In this document: positions 1-7,235 of the stretch, piece by piece
How positions within the stretch are numbered: position 1 is the stretch's first letter
Layout: each line of letters opens with the position of its first letter
Origin: Actinomycetota bacterium
GTDB lineage: Bacteria > Actinomycetota > Thermoleophilia > Solirubrobacterales > Thermoleophilaceae
Assembly (NCBI GenBank): GCA_005885165.1
Contig: VAXR01000031.1
Location: 1 to 24,969, forward strand
Direction of reading: 5' to 3'
Length of the DNA stretch: 24,969 nt
Notes under the pieces: model-generated
Seen by the model: only the letters and a program-made list of their open reading frames with translations
What the model was told of the DNA's origin: nothing
The model's database searches: none
Program-made: the position numbers and the translations under genes

Positions 1-2
1 AT

Positions 3-287
3 GAGGGGGCGCAGATGATCGTCGACGCGATCATCGACAAGCCGAAGCGCCTGGCAACGCGCCTCGGGACCTTCGGCCAGATCCTCTACGCGATCTCCCC
101 GAAGGTCGTCGACCAGGTGATGAACACCGCCTACCGGATATTCCCGGACTCGAAGGCCGCGAAGGGAGAGAAGAAGGCGCTCGAGGCGGGCGCCAAGCCG
201 GAGGACGGCGCGAAGCCCGAGGCCGAGCAGGAGATGTCGACGGAGGCCATCGCGATGGCCTACCTGATGCGCGGCGTCCACTTCTAG
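3..287 (+). CDS. SDR-family oxidoreductase, C-terminal fragment (partial at window start)
   Basis: The reading frame is open from the first bases, so this is the 3' end of a gene that begins outside the window. The visible ~94 residues contain MIVDAIIDKPKRLATRLGTF and an AKPE/KPEAEQ-rich tail. This resembles the C-terminal extension of actinobacterial short-chain dehydrogenases linked to fatty acid or fatty aldehyde metabolism. The Rossmann and YxxxK regions lie upstream and cannot be checked. An internal ATG at 15 is unlikely to be the true start because coding continues before it. It converges on the SCP2 gene across a short hairpin. The family call rests on recognition of the tail only. 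Confidence 0.6.
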   Translation, partial: EGAQMIVDAIIDKPKRLATRLGTFGQILYAISPKVVDQVMNTAYRIFPDSKAAKGEKKALEAGAKPEDGAKPEAEQEMSTEAIAMAYLMRGVHF

Positions 288-301
288 CCGCGCTTACGCG
301 G
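288..301. terminator. Short hairpin between convergent genes
   Basis: CCGCG-ctta-CGCGG directly follows the SDR stop codon, in the 24-nt gap before the stop of the convergent SCP2 gene. It has a 5-bp stem and no T tract. It could act as a bidirectional terminator; the evidence is position and symmetry only. Confidence 0.35.
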
Positions 302-311
302 GGCGCTACTC

Positions 312-731
312 CTACTCGACGAGGTGCGGGTAGTCCGCCTCGAGCATCGCGCGGTAGCGCGCGAACACCGGCTTCGTGATGGGAATGAGGGCGAGCGCCT
401 TCTTCACGTTGCCCGAGGTCTTGATCCGGCGCCGGGCGATCGCCATCGCGACGTTCTCCCGGCCCTGGAAGTACCGGTTGGCGACCTCCGAGTCCATCGT
501 CATCTGCACGTCCGGCTCCCAGTTGACGTCGTCGGTCCACTCCCACCGCAGGTTCTGCTCGCCGCCGTCCTCGGCATAGGTGATGTTGACCACCAGGTCG
601 AGGTCCGGGAACTCGAAGCGCTGGGGCGTCTCGGCGTCGCGGAGCTTCGGTCCCATGTTGGGGTCGGTGCTCATCATCGTGAACACCTTGTCGATCACCT
701 CACGGAACTCCTCCCGCGACTTGAACGCCAC
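312..731 (-). CDS. SCP2 sterol-binding domain protein
   Basis: This 139-aa protein has the size and pattern of a stand-alone SCP2 lipid-binding domain. It contains an amphipathic N-terminal helix, a central beta region (FEFPDLDLVVNITY, LRWEWTDDVNWEPDVQMTMD) and a helical end (ENVAMAIARRRIKTSGNVKK). SCP2 domains hold acyl-CoA or sterol-like ligands in a hydrophobic pocket; no catalysis is expected. It is predicted to be cytosolic. The start is GTG at 731 with a weak AGGG upstream. It lies 39 nt after the acyltransferase and is probably the last gene of the minus-strand lipid operon. Confidence 0.8.
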   Translation of the reverse strand: MAFKSREEFREVIDKVFTMMSTDPNMGPKLRDAETPQRFEFPDLDLVVNITYAEDGGEQNLRWEWTDDVNWEPDVQMTMDSEVANRYFQGRENVAMAIARRRIKTSGNVKKALALIPITKPVFARYRAMLEADYPHLVE

Positions 732-770
732 GAACGAAACCCTAAATGACCGCGTGCCTCGCGCGGCTCC

Positions 771-1727
771 TCATCCGAACGCGCGCCGGCGCTTGACCAG
801 GTTCTCGTAGACCTTGCGCTGGATCACCCCGCGCACCATGTCGGAGATCTCCAGCACGGCGGCTCGGTCGGCCGCGGCCTCGGGGCCGAACGACGAGAGG
901 TCGAGCGGCTCGCAGAACTCGATCCGCCAGCGCGAGGGCAGCGGCACGACGCCGAGGGGGCCGAGCAACGGGAAGGTCGGGGTGATCGGGAAGTACGGCG
1001 CGCCGGTGAGCCGGGCGAGCAGGCGGGACTCGGCGATCTTCGGGTGTATCTCCTCGCTTCCGACGACCGCGACCGGCACGATCGGGGCGCCGGTTCGCAG
1101 CGCGATCTCCACGAAGCCCCCGCGGCCGAAGCGCTGCACGCGGTAGCGGTCCCTGAAGCTCTTGCCGGCGCCCTTCACGCCCTCCGGGAATACCGCCACG
1201 AGCTCGTCCTGCTCGAGCAGCCGCATCGCGTTGAACGGCGAGGCCGGCACCCCGCCGACCTTGCGCATCAACACCGAGACGTAGGGCAGCTCGAAGGCCC
1301 AGTCGAGCACCAGGAAGCGCGGCGGCCGGGGCAGCGGGTGCTCGCGCATCACCGCCACGCCCATCATCGTCGCGTCCCACGGCATGATCCCCGCGTGGTT
1401 CGCGACGAGGAGGACACGGCCGTGTGCGGGCACGCGGCCGACGCCCTCCGAGTGGACCCGCCACCAGCGGTCGTACATGAACTCGAGGAACGGGAGTACG
1501 GCCTCGGCGAACTCCTCGTCGAATCCCCAGTCGTCCTCGGTGTAGCGGCCGCCGAGCCGGCGCACCGCCGTGTCCAGGCTTTCGCGTGCGTCGCGAGGAA
1601 GGGCCATCGCCGCTCCGCCGAACGACGCCGCGAGGCCGTCGCCGCCGTCGAGTCGCGTGCGCAGCACCCGGAGGAACTCGATGATCGGGCCGAGCGGGGC
1701 GGGCTCGCGCTGCTCCCGCGCGCTCAC
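771..1727 (-). CDS. Lysophospholipid acyltransferase family protein
   Basis: The 318-aa product carries PlsC-type acyltransferase motifs. NHAGIMPWDATMMG matches the catalytic NHxxxxxD motif of this subfamily. FPEGVKGAGK matches the FPEG acceptor-binding motif, followed by IVPVAVVGSEE. Members move an acyl chain from acyl-CoA or acyl-ACP to a glycerolipid or related acceptor at the membrane face. I chose GTG at 1727 because it overlaps the upstream epimerase stop as GTGA. The frame is open much further upstream, but that part is antisense or out of phase with real genes. The overlap implies translational coupling. The acceptor cannot be read from sequence. Confidence 0.85.
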   Translation of the reverse strand: MSAREQREPAPLGPIIEFLRVLRTRLDGGDGLAASFGGAAMALPRDARESLDTAVRRLGGRYTEDDWGFDEEFAEAVLPFLEFMYDRWWRVHSEGVGRVPAHGRVLLVANHAGIMPWDATMMGVAVMREHPLPRPPRFLVLDWAFELPYVSVLMRKVGGVPASPFNAMRLLEQDELVAVFPEGVKGAGKSFRDRYRVQRFGRGGFVEIALRTGAPIVPVAVVGSEEIHPKIAESRLLARLTGAPYFPITPTFPLLGPLGVVPLPSRWRIEFCEPLDLSSFGPEAAADRAAVLEISDMVRGVIQRKVYENLVKRRRAFG

Positions 1728-2689
1728 GCCGCGGCCGCCGCCTGCCGGCTCGCCACGTAGTCGTCCACCGCACCCCCGGACGTGTGCCGCGGATAGAAGC
1801 CAACCTCCTCGCGCAGGCGCGTGATGTCGACGGCCCGGCCGTAGCGGAGCAGCCGGCTGAAGTCCGGTGAGAAGTCGACCAACCCGAGGCGCTGTCCGAT
1901 CGCGCTGGCGTTCCCGAACAGCGGCGAGGGGATCGGAAGCGACGGGCGCCCGGCGAGCCGCACCATCCGAGTGAGCCCGATCGTGCCCGGGCCCGCGACG
2001 TTCACCGCGCCCCGCACCGGATTTCGCACTGCGGCGACCAAAGCGTCGAGCGCGTCGCGCTCGTGGATCACCTGGATGCGCGGGTCGAAGCCGAAGTACG
2101 TCGGGACGACGGGGAGCGAGAGATACTGCGTCAGCTCCGTGTTGACGGTCGGGCCGATCGAGTGCTGGTATCGGAGCATCGTGCAGGCGACCGCCGGATG
2201 ACGGCGCGCGAATGTGCCGAAGAGGTTCTCGATCTCGGCCACGTCGCGCTGGAAGCGCGTGCGGAGCGGGTAGAGCTGCGTCATCTCCTCGGTGACGAAC
2301 TGCGGCGCGGCCGGCTCGGCCCCGTAGATCCCCGCCGAGCCGCGGACCACGATCGTGCGCAGCGTGGTGGTCCGCTCGCACGCCGCGAGGAGCTCCAGCG
2401 AGCCGATCACGTTGACGTCGTGCGCACGCCGCGTCGACATCCCCGGTCCGGGACGGCGAACGATCTGGTTGTGCACGATCGTGTCGACGCCCGTGGGAGG
2501 GATGAGCCTCGCGATCTCCGGGTCGCGGATGTCGGCGTCGATCCGCTCTGTCCGGTCGAGCCGGGCGCGCGGCTCGCGCGTGTCGAGCCCGACGACCAGG
2601 TCGACATCGGGATCGGCCTCCAGGATCCGCGCGAGCTCCGTGCCGAGGTAGCTCGCTATCCCGGTGATGAGTATGCGCCGGCCGGGCAC
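1724..2689 (-). CDS. NAD-dependent epimerase/dehydratase-like (extended SDR)
   Basis: This 321-aa extended SDR begins with a Rossmann strand and nucleotide loop, RRILITGIASYLGTELARIL. It continues through a D-rich second strand (VVGLDTREP), VNVIGSLELLAACE, the IYGAEP region and a C-terminal substrate domain. The usual YxxxK active-site pair appears as YPLRTRF (Tyr-x-x-Arg), so catalysis may be altered or another Tyr is used. GTG at 2689 is preferred because it lies 1 nt after the upstream stop; an in-frame start 30 nt further upstream would overlap that gene. Its place between a coiled-coil protein and an acyltransferase suggests a lipid or glycolipid role, which is inference. Confidence 0.8.
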   Translation of the reverse strand: MPGRRILITGIASYLGTELARILEADPDVDLVVGLDTREPRARLDRTERIDADIRDPEIARLIPPTGVDTIVHNQIVRRPGPGMSTRRAHDVNVIGSLELLAACERTTTLRTIVVRGSAGIYGAEPAAPQFVTEEMTQLYPLRTRFQRDVAEIENLFGTFARRHPAVACTMLRYQHSIGPTVNTELTQYLSLPVVPTYFGFDPRIQVIHERDALDALVAAVRNPVRGAVNVAGPGTIGLTRMVRLAGRPSLPIPSPLFGNASAIGQRLGLVDFSPDFSRLLRYGRAVDITRLREEVGFYPRHTSGGAVDDYVASRQAAAAA

Positions 2690-2690
2690 G

Positions 2691-3044
2691 TCACTTCTTC
2701 GCGCGCGGCTTCCGGCCACCCCGCGCGGAGGTGCCGGTCCGGCCCGACCGCGACGCCGGGAGGCGCTCCTCGATCGCCTTCAGGCGACGGTCGATCGACC
2801 GGAGCTCGGCGCGAAGCTCGCGAAGGTCGTCGGTCGTCACCGGCCGGCGCTCGTCGAACGCCTCCTTCACGCGCTCCCGGACCGCGCCGGCGCCGGCCTC
2901 GGCGCTCCGCACGAGCTCGTCCACCGCCTCCTGCGCGCGCGACCTCGTGGTCTGCGCCGACTCGCGCGTGGCCTCGAGGGTGCGCTCGACCGCCTCGCGG
3001 ACGGCGTCGGGCAGGCGCGGCGGGGTTGGCTTGCGATCGGCCAT
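2691..3044 (-). CDS. Small coiled-coil protein with basic tail (phasin-like)
   Basis: The 117-aa product is nearly all charged helix. Residues ~10-95 (PDAVREAVERTLEATRES, LRELRAELRSIDRRLKAIEE) show heptad-like spacing, followed by a Gly/Arg/Lys tail ending GGRKPRAKK. Size and layout recall phasin or polyhydroxyalkanoate-regulator-like proteins, but I cannot assign a family. ATG at 3044 is chosen because the longer in-frame start at 3215 would lie inside the divergent phosphorylase gene. It is the first gene of the minus-strand lipid operon and its start is 13 nt from the divergent phosphorylase start. A granule- or membrane-associated scaffold is possible; the basic tail could also bind nucleic acid. 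Confidence 0.6.
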   Translation of the reverse strand: MADRKPTPPRLPDAVREAVERTLEATRESAQTTRSRAQEAVDELVRSAEAGAGAVRERVKEAFDERRPVTTDDLRELRAELRSIDRRLKAIEERLPASRSGRTGTSARGGRKPRAKK

Positions 3045-3057
3045 GAACGAAGCCTGA

Positions 3058-3801
3058 GTGTTCCATATCGTGCGCGCGATCCCCGCGTCCGCCGAGCCGC
3101 CCATCCACCTCAGCCCCGCTGCGGAGCTCGCGGAGCGCGTCCTGCTGCCGGGCGACCCGCAGCGCGCCCTGGCGATCGCCCAGGCGCATCTCATCGAGCC
3201 GCGGATGTTCAACACGCGGCGGGGGCTCTGGGGCTACACCGGGCGGACCGGCGGCGGGAGGGCGGTCACCGTGCAGGCGACCGGGATGGGCGGGCCGAGC
3301 GCGGCGATCGTGGCCGAGGAGCTGATCGACCTCGGGGCTCGGACGCTCGTCCGAACCGGAACCTGCGGTGCGATCGATCCCGAGCTCGCCCTCGGAGAGC
3401 TCGTCGTCGTCGAGGCGGCGCTCGCCGCCGACGGGACGAGCCGCGCCCTGGGGGTGGACGGCCGGGTTGGCGCCGACCCGGGGCTCACCGCGGCACTGGC
3501 CGCGGCCGCCGGCCGGTCCCCGGCGGTGGTCGCCTCCACCGACCTCTTCTACGACCACCGGGGCGGCCTGGAGGAGGAGTGGCGCGCGGCAGGCGCGGTC
3601 GCTGTGGAGATGGAGGCCGCGGCGGTGCTCGCGGTGGCGGCCCGGCGCGGCGTGCGCGCGGGCTGCCTGCTGCTCGTGTCGGACCAGGTGGCGGACGGCG
3701 ACCGTACCCGGCTCGCGCAGGAGGAGCTGGAGCAGGGTGGCGTGAGGCTCGGCGAGGTCGCGCTCCGCGCCCTCGCCGACGACGACCTGACAGCGGGCTA
3801 G
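3058..3801 (+). CDS. Purine nucleoside phosphorylase / uridine phosphorylase family
   Basis: The 247-aa protein has PNP_UDP_1 family signatures: LLPGDPQRALAIAQ (phosphate-binding GDPxR), ATGMGGPSAAIVAEELID, VRTGTCGAID, AVEMEAAAVLAVAA (ribose-contacting EMEAA) and LLVSDQVADGD with the Asp that polarises the base in DeoD-type enzymes. It should phosphorolyse nucleosides to base and ribose-1-phosphate in the cytosol during salvage; the SDQ context favours purines. GTG at 3058 is the longest start; GTG at 3070 is an alternative and no clear Shine-Dalgarno decides. Its TAG stop sits in the palindrome CTAG shared with the stop of the convergent coiled-coil gene, so the two genes overlap by 4 nt. 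Confidence 0.85.
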   Translation: MFHIVRAIPASAEPPIHLSPAAELAERVLLPGDPQRALAIAQAHLIEPRMFNTRRGLWGYTGRTGGGRAVTVQATGMGGPSAAIVAEELIDLGARTLVRTGTCGAIDPELALGELVVVEAALAADGTSRALGVDGRVGADPGLTAALAAAAGRSPAVVASTDLFYDHRGGLEEEWRAAGAVAVEMEAAAVLAVAARRGVRAGCLLLVSDQVADGDRTRLAQEELEQGGVRLGEVALRALADDDLTAG

Positions 3802-4298
3802 GACTCGGTGACGGTCAGCCGCTCTTGGGCGCGGGGCGGTGGCTCGCCGCCCGGAGCCAGCGCCGCGCGGAGCGACGCGAGGTCGCGCGCCATCTCGTCG
3901 AGGCGCGCGGCGATCGCGCCCGGGTCGCCCTCGGACGGCTCGCCCGTGCCGGCCATCCGCCCGTCCAGCTTCTCGACCGCGGTCTGGATGCCCTCGAGGC
4001 GCTCGTCGAGGCGGTCGACGGCGTCCTCGATGCCCTCGAGCCGCTGCGATACGGAGCGGACCCGGCGCGTAAGGCGCTCGATGTCGGCGGCCGACGGAAT
4101 ACCGAGCGCCCCCATCGCGGCCTCCTGCGCCTGAACGGCCTTCTCGCGCGCCTCGAAGGCCCGGCTCACCGCGGCGTTGATCACGGGGTTGCCGACCAGC
4201 TCATCGGCCAGCTTCCCGAGCGCCTCCTCGCCCTGGCGGGAGAGCCGCTCGCGGATGCCCTCGTCCCTGATCCCCTCGTCGGGTCCCTCGGCGGTCAC
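3798..4298 (-). CDS. Coiled-coil protein of unknown function
   Basis: The 166-aa product is acidic and helical. Its N-terminal part (RERLSRQGEEALGKLADELV, AVSRAFEAREKAVQAQEAAM) resembles a phasin-like amphipathic helix. Residues ~75-120 form a clear coiled coil (RVRSVSQRLEGIEDAVDRLD, ERLEGIQTAVEKLDGRM). A low-complexity Gly/Pro/Glu segment and a last helix (ARLDEMARDLASLRAALA) follow. It is not recognised as a characterised family. It resembles the 117-aa coiled-coil gene on the other side of the phosphorylase in composition but is not obviously homologous. The start is GTG at 4298, with a TACGCT -10-like box 7 nt upstream that suggests a leaderless transcript. Confidence 0.6.
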   Translation of the reverse strand: MTAEGPDEGIRDEGIRERLSRQGEEALGKLADELVGNPVINAAVSRAFEAREKAVQAQEAAMGALGIPSAADIERLTRRVRSVSQRLEGIEDAVDRLDERLEGIQTAVEKLDGRMAGTGEPSEGDPGAIAARLDEMARDLASLRAALAPGGEPPPRAQERLTVTES

Positions 4299-4305
4299 GG
4301 CCGCC

Positions 4306-4311
4306 AGCGTA
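4306..4311 (-). promoter_or_regulatory. Leaderless -10 box (TACGCT) for the coiled-coil gene
   Basis: On the minus strand TACGCT (TAnnnT) is followed by 7 nt and then the GTG at 4298. This is the spacing expected when transcription starts at the start codon. No convincing -35 is visible. Confidence 0.4.
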
Positions 4312-4508
4312 CCTCAACCCTCGCGGCGGGGGCACCCGTCGATCCGCCCGGTCTCGGCGACGCTCGGTCCGCGCCTCCGCCGGTCCCACCAGCGGCCTGG
4401 CTCAACCTCAACTCGAGCGTTACGGTCATCCGATCGGCCCGGTTAAGGACGGTTAGGCGTTCGTGAAGCGCCGCCTATCGAGTACGCGCGCGGGGTAGAA
4501 CGATTTCT

Positions 4509-4648
4509 GCCGGGGAGCGAGGGTCGGGAACCACTCATGAACGTCTTTGGGATGCCGTTTTCAGCCGGCCGGGACCAGCCGGCGAAGCGCCCGGACCGGG
4601 TGCCGGTCACGGCTGAAAAAGCCGGGAACTAGCGTGCATCTCCCCGGC
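4509..4648 (+). ncRNA. Structured 5' RNA candidate upstream of peptidoglycan hydrolase (riboswitch-like)
   Basis: Two long-range pairings nest here. GCCGGGGA (4509-4516) pairs perfectly with TCCCCGGC (4641-4648), giving an 8-bp closing stem. TTTTCAGCCG (4558-4567) pairs perfectly with CGGCTGAAAA (4610-4619), giving a 10-bp internal stem. Inside the second stem are short hairpins GCCGGC/GCCGGC and CCCGG/CCGGG. The motif CGGGAACC at 4525-4532 is nearly repeated as CGGGAACT at 4623-4630. Actinobacterial peptidoglycan hydrolase genes are often preceded by c-di-AMP (ydaO-yuaA) riboswitches. The GGGAACC motif fits that class, but the GGGGTGAAT and GTCAGCTAAC signatures are not present. It is either a diverged member or another structured leader. 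Confidence 0.45.
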
Positions 4649-4687
4649 GCACCTTTTGATAGCGTGCCGCCGCATCGCGCGGCCGCG

Positions 4688-7138
4688 GTGGGAGGCTTGT
4701 TGGGAGGAGTAACCAAGCCGAGGAAGAGAGGCAGGCTCGCGGCGGTTACGCTCGCTGCGGGTCTTCTTGCGATCGCCGCCGTTGCGATGTTCAGCGTCGG
4801 CGCCTCGGCTCAGCAGCGCACCTTCGTCGTGCGCCTCCCGACCGGGCAGGTGATCAACGTCACGGTCGACACGTCCCCGAGCACGCCGCCGAGCCAGATC
4901 GGCCTGCCTGGGAAGCCCCTCGCCGAGATCAAGCCGCACTCCTCCGGCGGGGGGAACAACGGCGGCGGCGGCGGGTCCGGATCGTCGAACCCCTCGAACG
5001 GCGGCAGCGGCCAGGCCGCGTCCAACGGCAACGGGCCGAGCTCTTCAGGCGGCAGCCCGCAGGGCCAGTCCCACGGTCCGAGCTTCCCGAGCCCGCAACC
5101 TCAACCTCAGGATCATGCCAGGCAGAACGCCCAACAGAACAGGGCGGTGCGGAACAACCAGTTCGCGCCGCCGCCGCTCCGCAACAAGGACGGCTCGCCG
5201 AACATCCACAACCCCACCTTCGTCAACGCCCTCCCGTCGCCGAACAACTCGACGACGATCCCGAACTTCGTGATCCGGCAGTTCCAGGTGCCGCTCTTCC
5301 TCCTGCCGATCTATCAGGCGGCCGGCAACCAGTACGACATCCGGTGGCAGGTCCTCGCGGCCATCAACGAGATCGAGAGCGACTACGGGCGCAACCTCTC
5401 GGTGTCGACCGCGGGCGCCGTGGGCTGGATGCAGTTCCTGCCCTCGACCTGGAAGACCTGGGGCGTCGACGCCAACGGCGACCGCAAGAAGGACCCCTAC
5501 AACCCGGTCGACGCGATCTTCGCCGCCGCGCGCTACCTGAAGGCCGCCGGCGGCAGCAAGAACATCCGCAAGGCGATCTTCGCCTACAACCACGCCAACT
5601 GGTACGTCGACTCGGTGATGATGCGCGCGAAGCTCCTCTCCGGCGTCCCCGGCCCGCTGATCGACTCGCTGTCGGGCCTCACCGAGGGACGCTTCCCGGT
5701 GGCCGCGCACGCGCGCTACGCGGACGACTTCATCGAGCGCCAGATCGCCGGCCACCAGGCGAAGAAGGGCCAGCCGGCCTCCACGCTCGTCTCCGACCGC
5801 GGCGATCGCAACTCCGTGAACATCTTCTCCTCCCAGGGCGCACCGGTCGTGGCCGTGAACGACGGGCAGGTCAAGCAGATCGGCAACGACAAGACCCACG
5901 GCCAGTACCTGATCCTGCAGGACGTCTTCGGCAACCAGTACCGCTACAACGGGCTGGGCGAGGTCTCGAAGGTCTACCCGGTGCCGAAGGGCGCGGCCAG
6001 CGGCTTCGGCGACAAGGTCGTGTCCGCGCACGGCGAAAAGGCGCCGAAGGGCCAGGCCACGGCGGGCCGCCAGCTGCCCGGTAGCCAGAACTCGAACACG
6101 CAGCCGACCGACACCACGACCACCTCGTCGAACAGCGCCGCCCCGCACCCGACGGTCGCCTACCGGCCGCGCATCTTCGCCCACCCGGATCGCCCGAACG
6201 CGCGCGGGGCGGGCTCGCTCGGCCAGCTCTACAACGAGACGGCGTCGATCCGGGGCCTCAGCCACTACGACGCGCTGTTCGCCAGCGTGCTCGGGCTGAA
6301 CGATAAGAACGCGGTCCTGAAGCCGCTCAAGCCCGGCTCGCTGGTGGTGGCCGGCACGCTCCTCGGCCGGATCGGCAAGCCGGATCCGGCGAAGGCGCCG
6401 CACGTGAACTTCCAGCTGCGGCCCGCCGGCAAGGGCGCGCCGAGCATCGACCCGAAGCCGATCCTCGACGGCTGGAAGCTCCTCGAGTCGACGAACATCT
6501 ACGGACCGCACGGCAAGAACGCGCTCACCGCGAACCTGTCGATCGGCCAGATCCTCCTGCTGTCGAAGTCGATGCTCGAGAAGCGCGTCCTGGGTGATTC
6601 GCGCGTGATCATCTATTCCGGCGGCCAGAACGACATCAAGACGCACCAGATCGACCGCCGGGTGCTCGCCGTGATCGAGTTCCTGGCCGACTCGGGGTTC
6701 CGGCCGACGATCAGCGCGCTCAAGTCCGGCCACAGCGAGATGACCAATTCGGGCAACGTCTCCGAGCACTCCTCCGGCAACGCGGTCGACGTCTCGAAGA
6801 TCAACGACACCCCGGTCCTCGGCCACCAGGACAAGGGCGGGATCGTCGAGCAGGTGGTCAAGCGCCTGATGACGCTCCAGGGCTACATGCGGCCGCACCA
6901 GATCATCTCGCTGTTCAACTTCGGCGGAAACACGCTGTCGCTGCCCGACCACGCAAACCACGTGCACATCGGGTACCGGCCGCTGTTCGGCAACAACAAG
7001 AAGCTCGGAGAGGCGGCGGCCGCGGTGCTGAAGCCGGGCCAGTGGAACGACCTGATCAGCCGCCTGCGCAAGCTGTCGAACCCGACCGTGCCGACGAGCC
7101 CGTCGAAGTTCGCGATCCCCGCCGGCAAGAAGCACTAG
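4688..7138 (+). CDS. Secreted peptidoglycan hydrolase: SLT + M23-like + M15-like domains
   Basis: This product of about 816 aa should act in the cell wall. GTG at 4688 gives a signal peptide: KPRKRGR, a hydrophobic stretch AAVTLAAGLLAIAAVAMF, then GASAQQ. A Gly/Ser/Asn/Pro/Gln-rich linker follows (to ~residue 200). The first domain is a lytic transglycosylase: AINEIESDYGR with likely catalytic Glu230, GAVGWMQFLPSTW, AAARYL and IFAYNHANWYV. The second is M23/LytM-like (NIFSSQGAPVVAVNDGQV, GQYLILQD, HVNFQLRPAG), split by a long Ser/Thr-rich insert and lacking the N-terminal HxxxD metal ligands, so probably inactive. The third is M15/VanY-like: SEHSSGNAVDV (His694, Asp701) and NHVHIGY (His760), a plausible zinc site. 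TTG codons at 4697 and 4700 are alternative starts. Confidence 0.85.
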   Translation: MGGLLGGVTKPRKRGRLAAVTLAAGLLAIAAVAMFSVGASAQQRTFVVRLPTGQVINVTVDTSPSTPPSQIGLPGKPLAEIKPHSSGGGNNGGGGGSGSSNPSNGGSGQAASNGNGPSSSGGSPQGQSHGPSFPSPQPQPQDHARQNAQQNRAVRNNQFAPPPLRNKDGSPNIHNPTFVNALPSPNNSTTIPNFVIRQFQVPLFLLPIYQAAGNQYDIRWQVLAAINEIESDYGRNLSVSTAGAVGWMQFLPSTWKTWGVDANGDRKKDPYNPVDAIFAAARYLKAAGGSKNIRKAIFAYNHANWYVDSVMMRAKLLSGVPGPLIDSLSGLTEGRFPVAAHARYADDFIERQIAGHQAKKGQPASTLVSDRGDRNSVNIFSSQGAPVVAVNDGQVKQIGNDKTHGQYLILQDVFGNQYRYNGLGEVSKVYPVPKGAASGFGDKVVSAHGEKAPKGQATAGRQLPGSQNSNTQPTDTTTTSSNSAAPHPTVAYRPRIFAHPDRPNARGAGSLGQLYNETASIRGLSHYDALFASVLGLNDKNAVLKPLKPGSLVVAGTLLGRIGKPDPAKAPHVNFQLRPAGKGAPSIDPKPILDGWKLLESTNIYGPHGKNALTANLSIGQILLLSKSMLEKRVLGDSRVIIYSGGQNDIKTHQIDRRVLAVIEFLADSGFRPTISALKSGHSEMTNSGNVSEHSSGNAVDVSKINDTPVLGHQDKGGIVEQVVKRLMTLQGYMRPHQIISLFNFGGNTLSLPDHANHVHIGYRPLFGNNKKLGEAAAAVLKPGQWNDLISRLRKLSNPTVPTSPSKFAIPAGKKH

Positions 7139-7235
7139 CTATCTAGGCATCCAGGCCCTGGCCGCCGGCTCTCAGCGCTTCCCCTTCGTCCAGTTCGAGT
7201 TCGCGTATCCGCTGGGGCCTGCCGACGGCCGCTAC

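Noticed and set aside
4509..4648. Canonical ydaO-yuaA riboswitch call
   Set aside because: The conserved GGGGTGAAT and GTCAGCTAAC blocks are missing; only the gene context and GGGAACC fit, so it is listed as a structured RNA candidate.
5045..7135. Very long antisense ORF (~696 codons) opposite the peptidoglycan hydrolase
   Set aside because: GC-rich third positions suppress stops on the opposite strand. The sense strand has clear domains and a signal peptide; the antisense product is Arg/Val/Asp noise with no motif.
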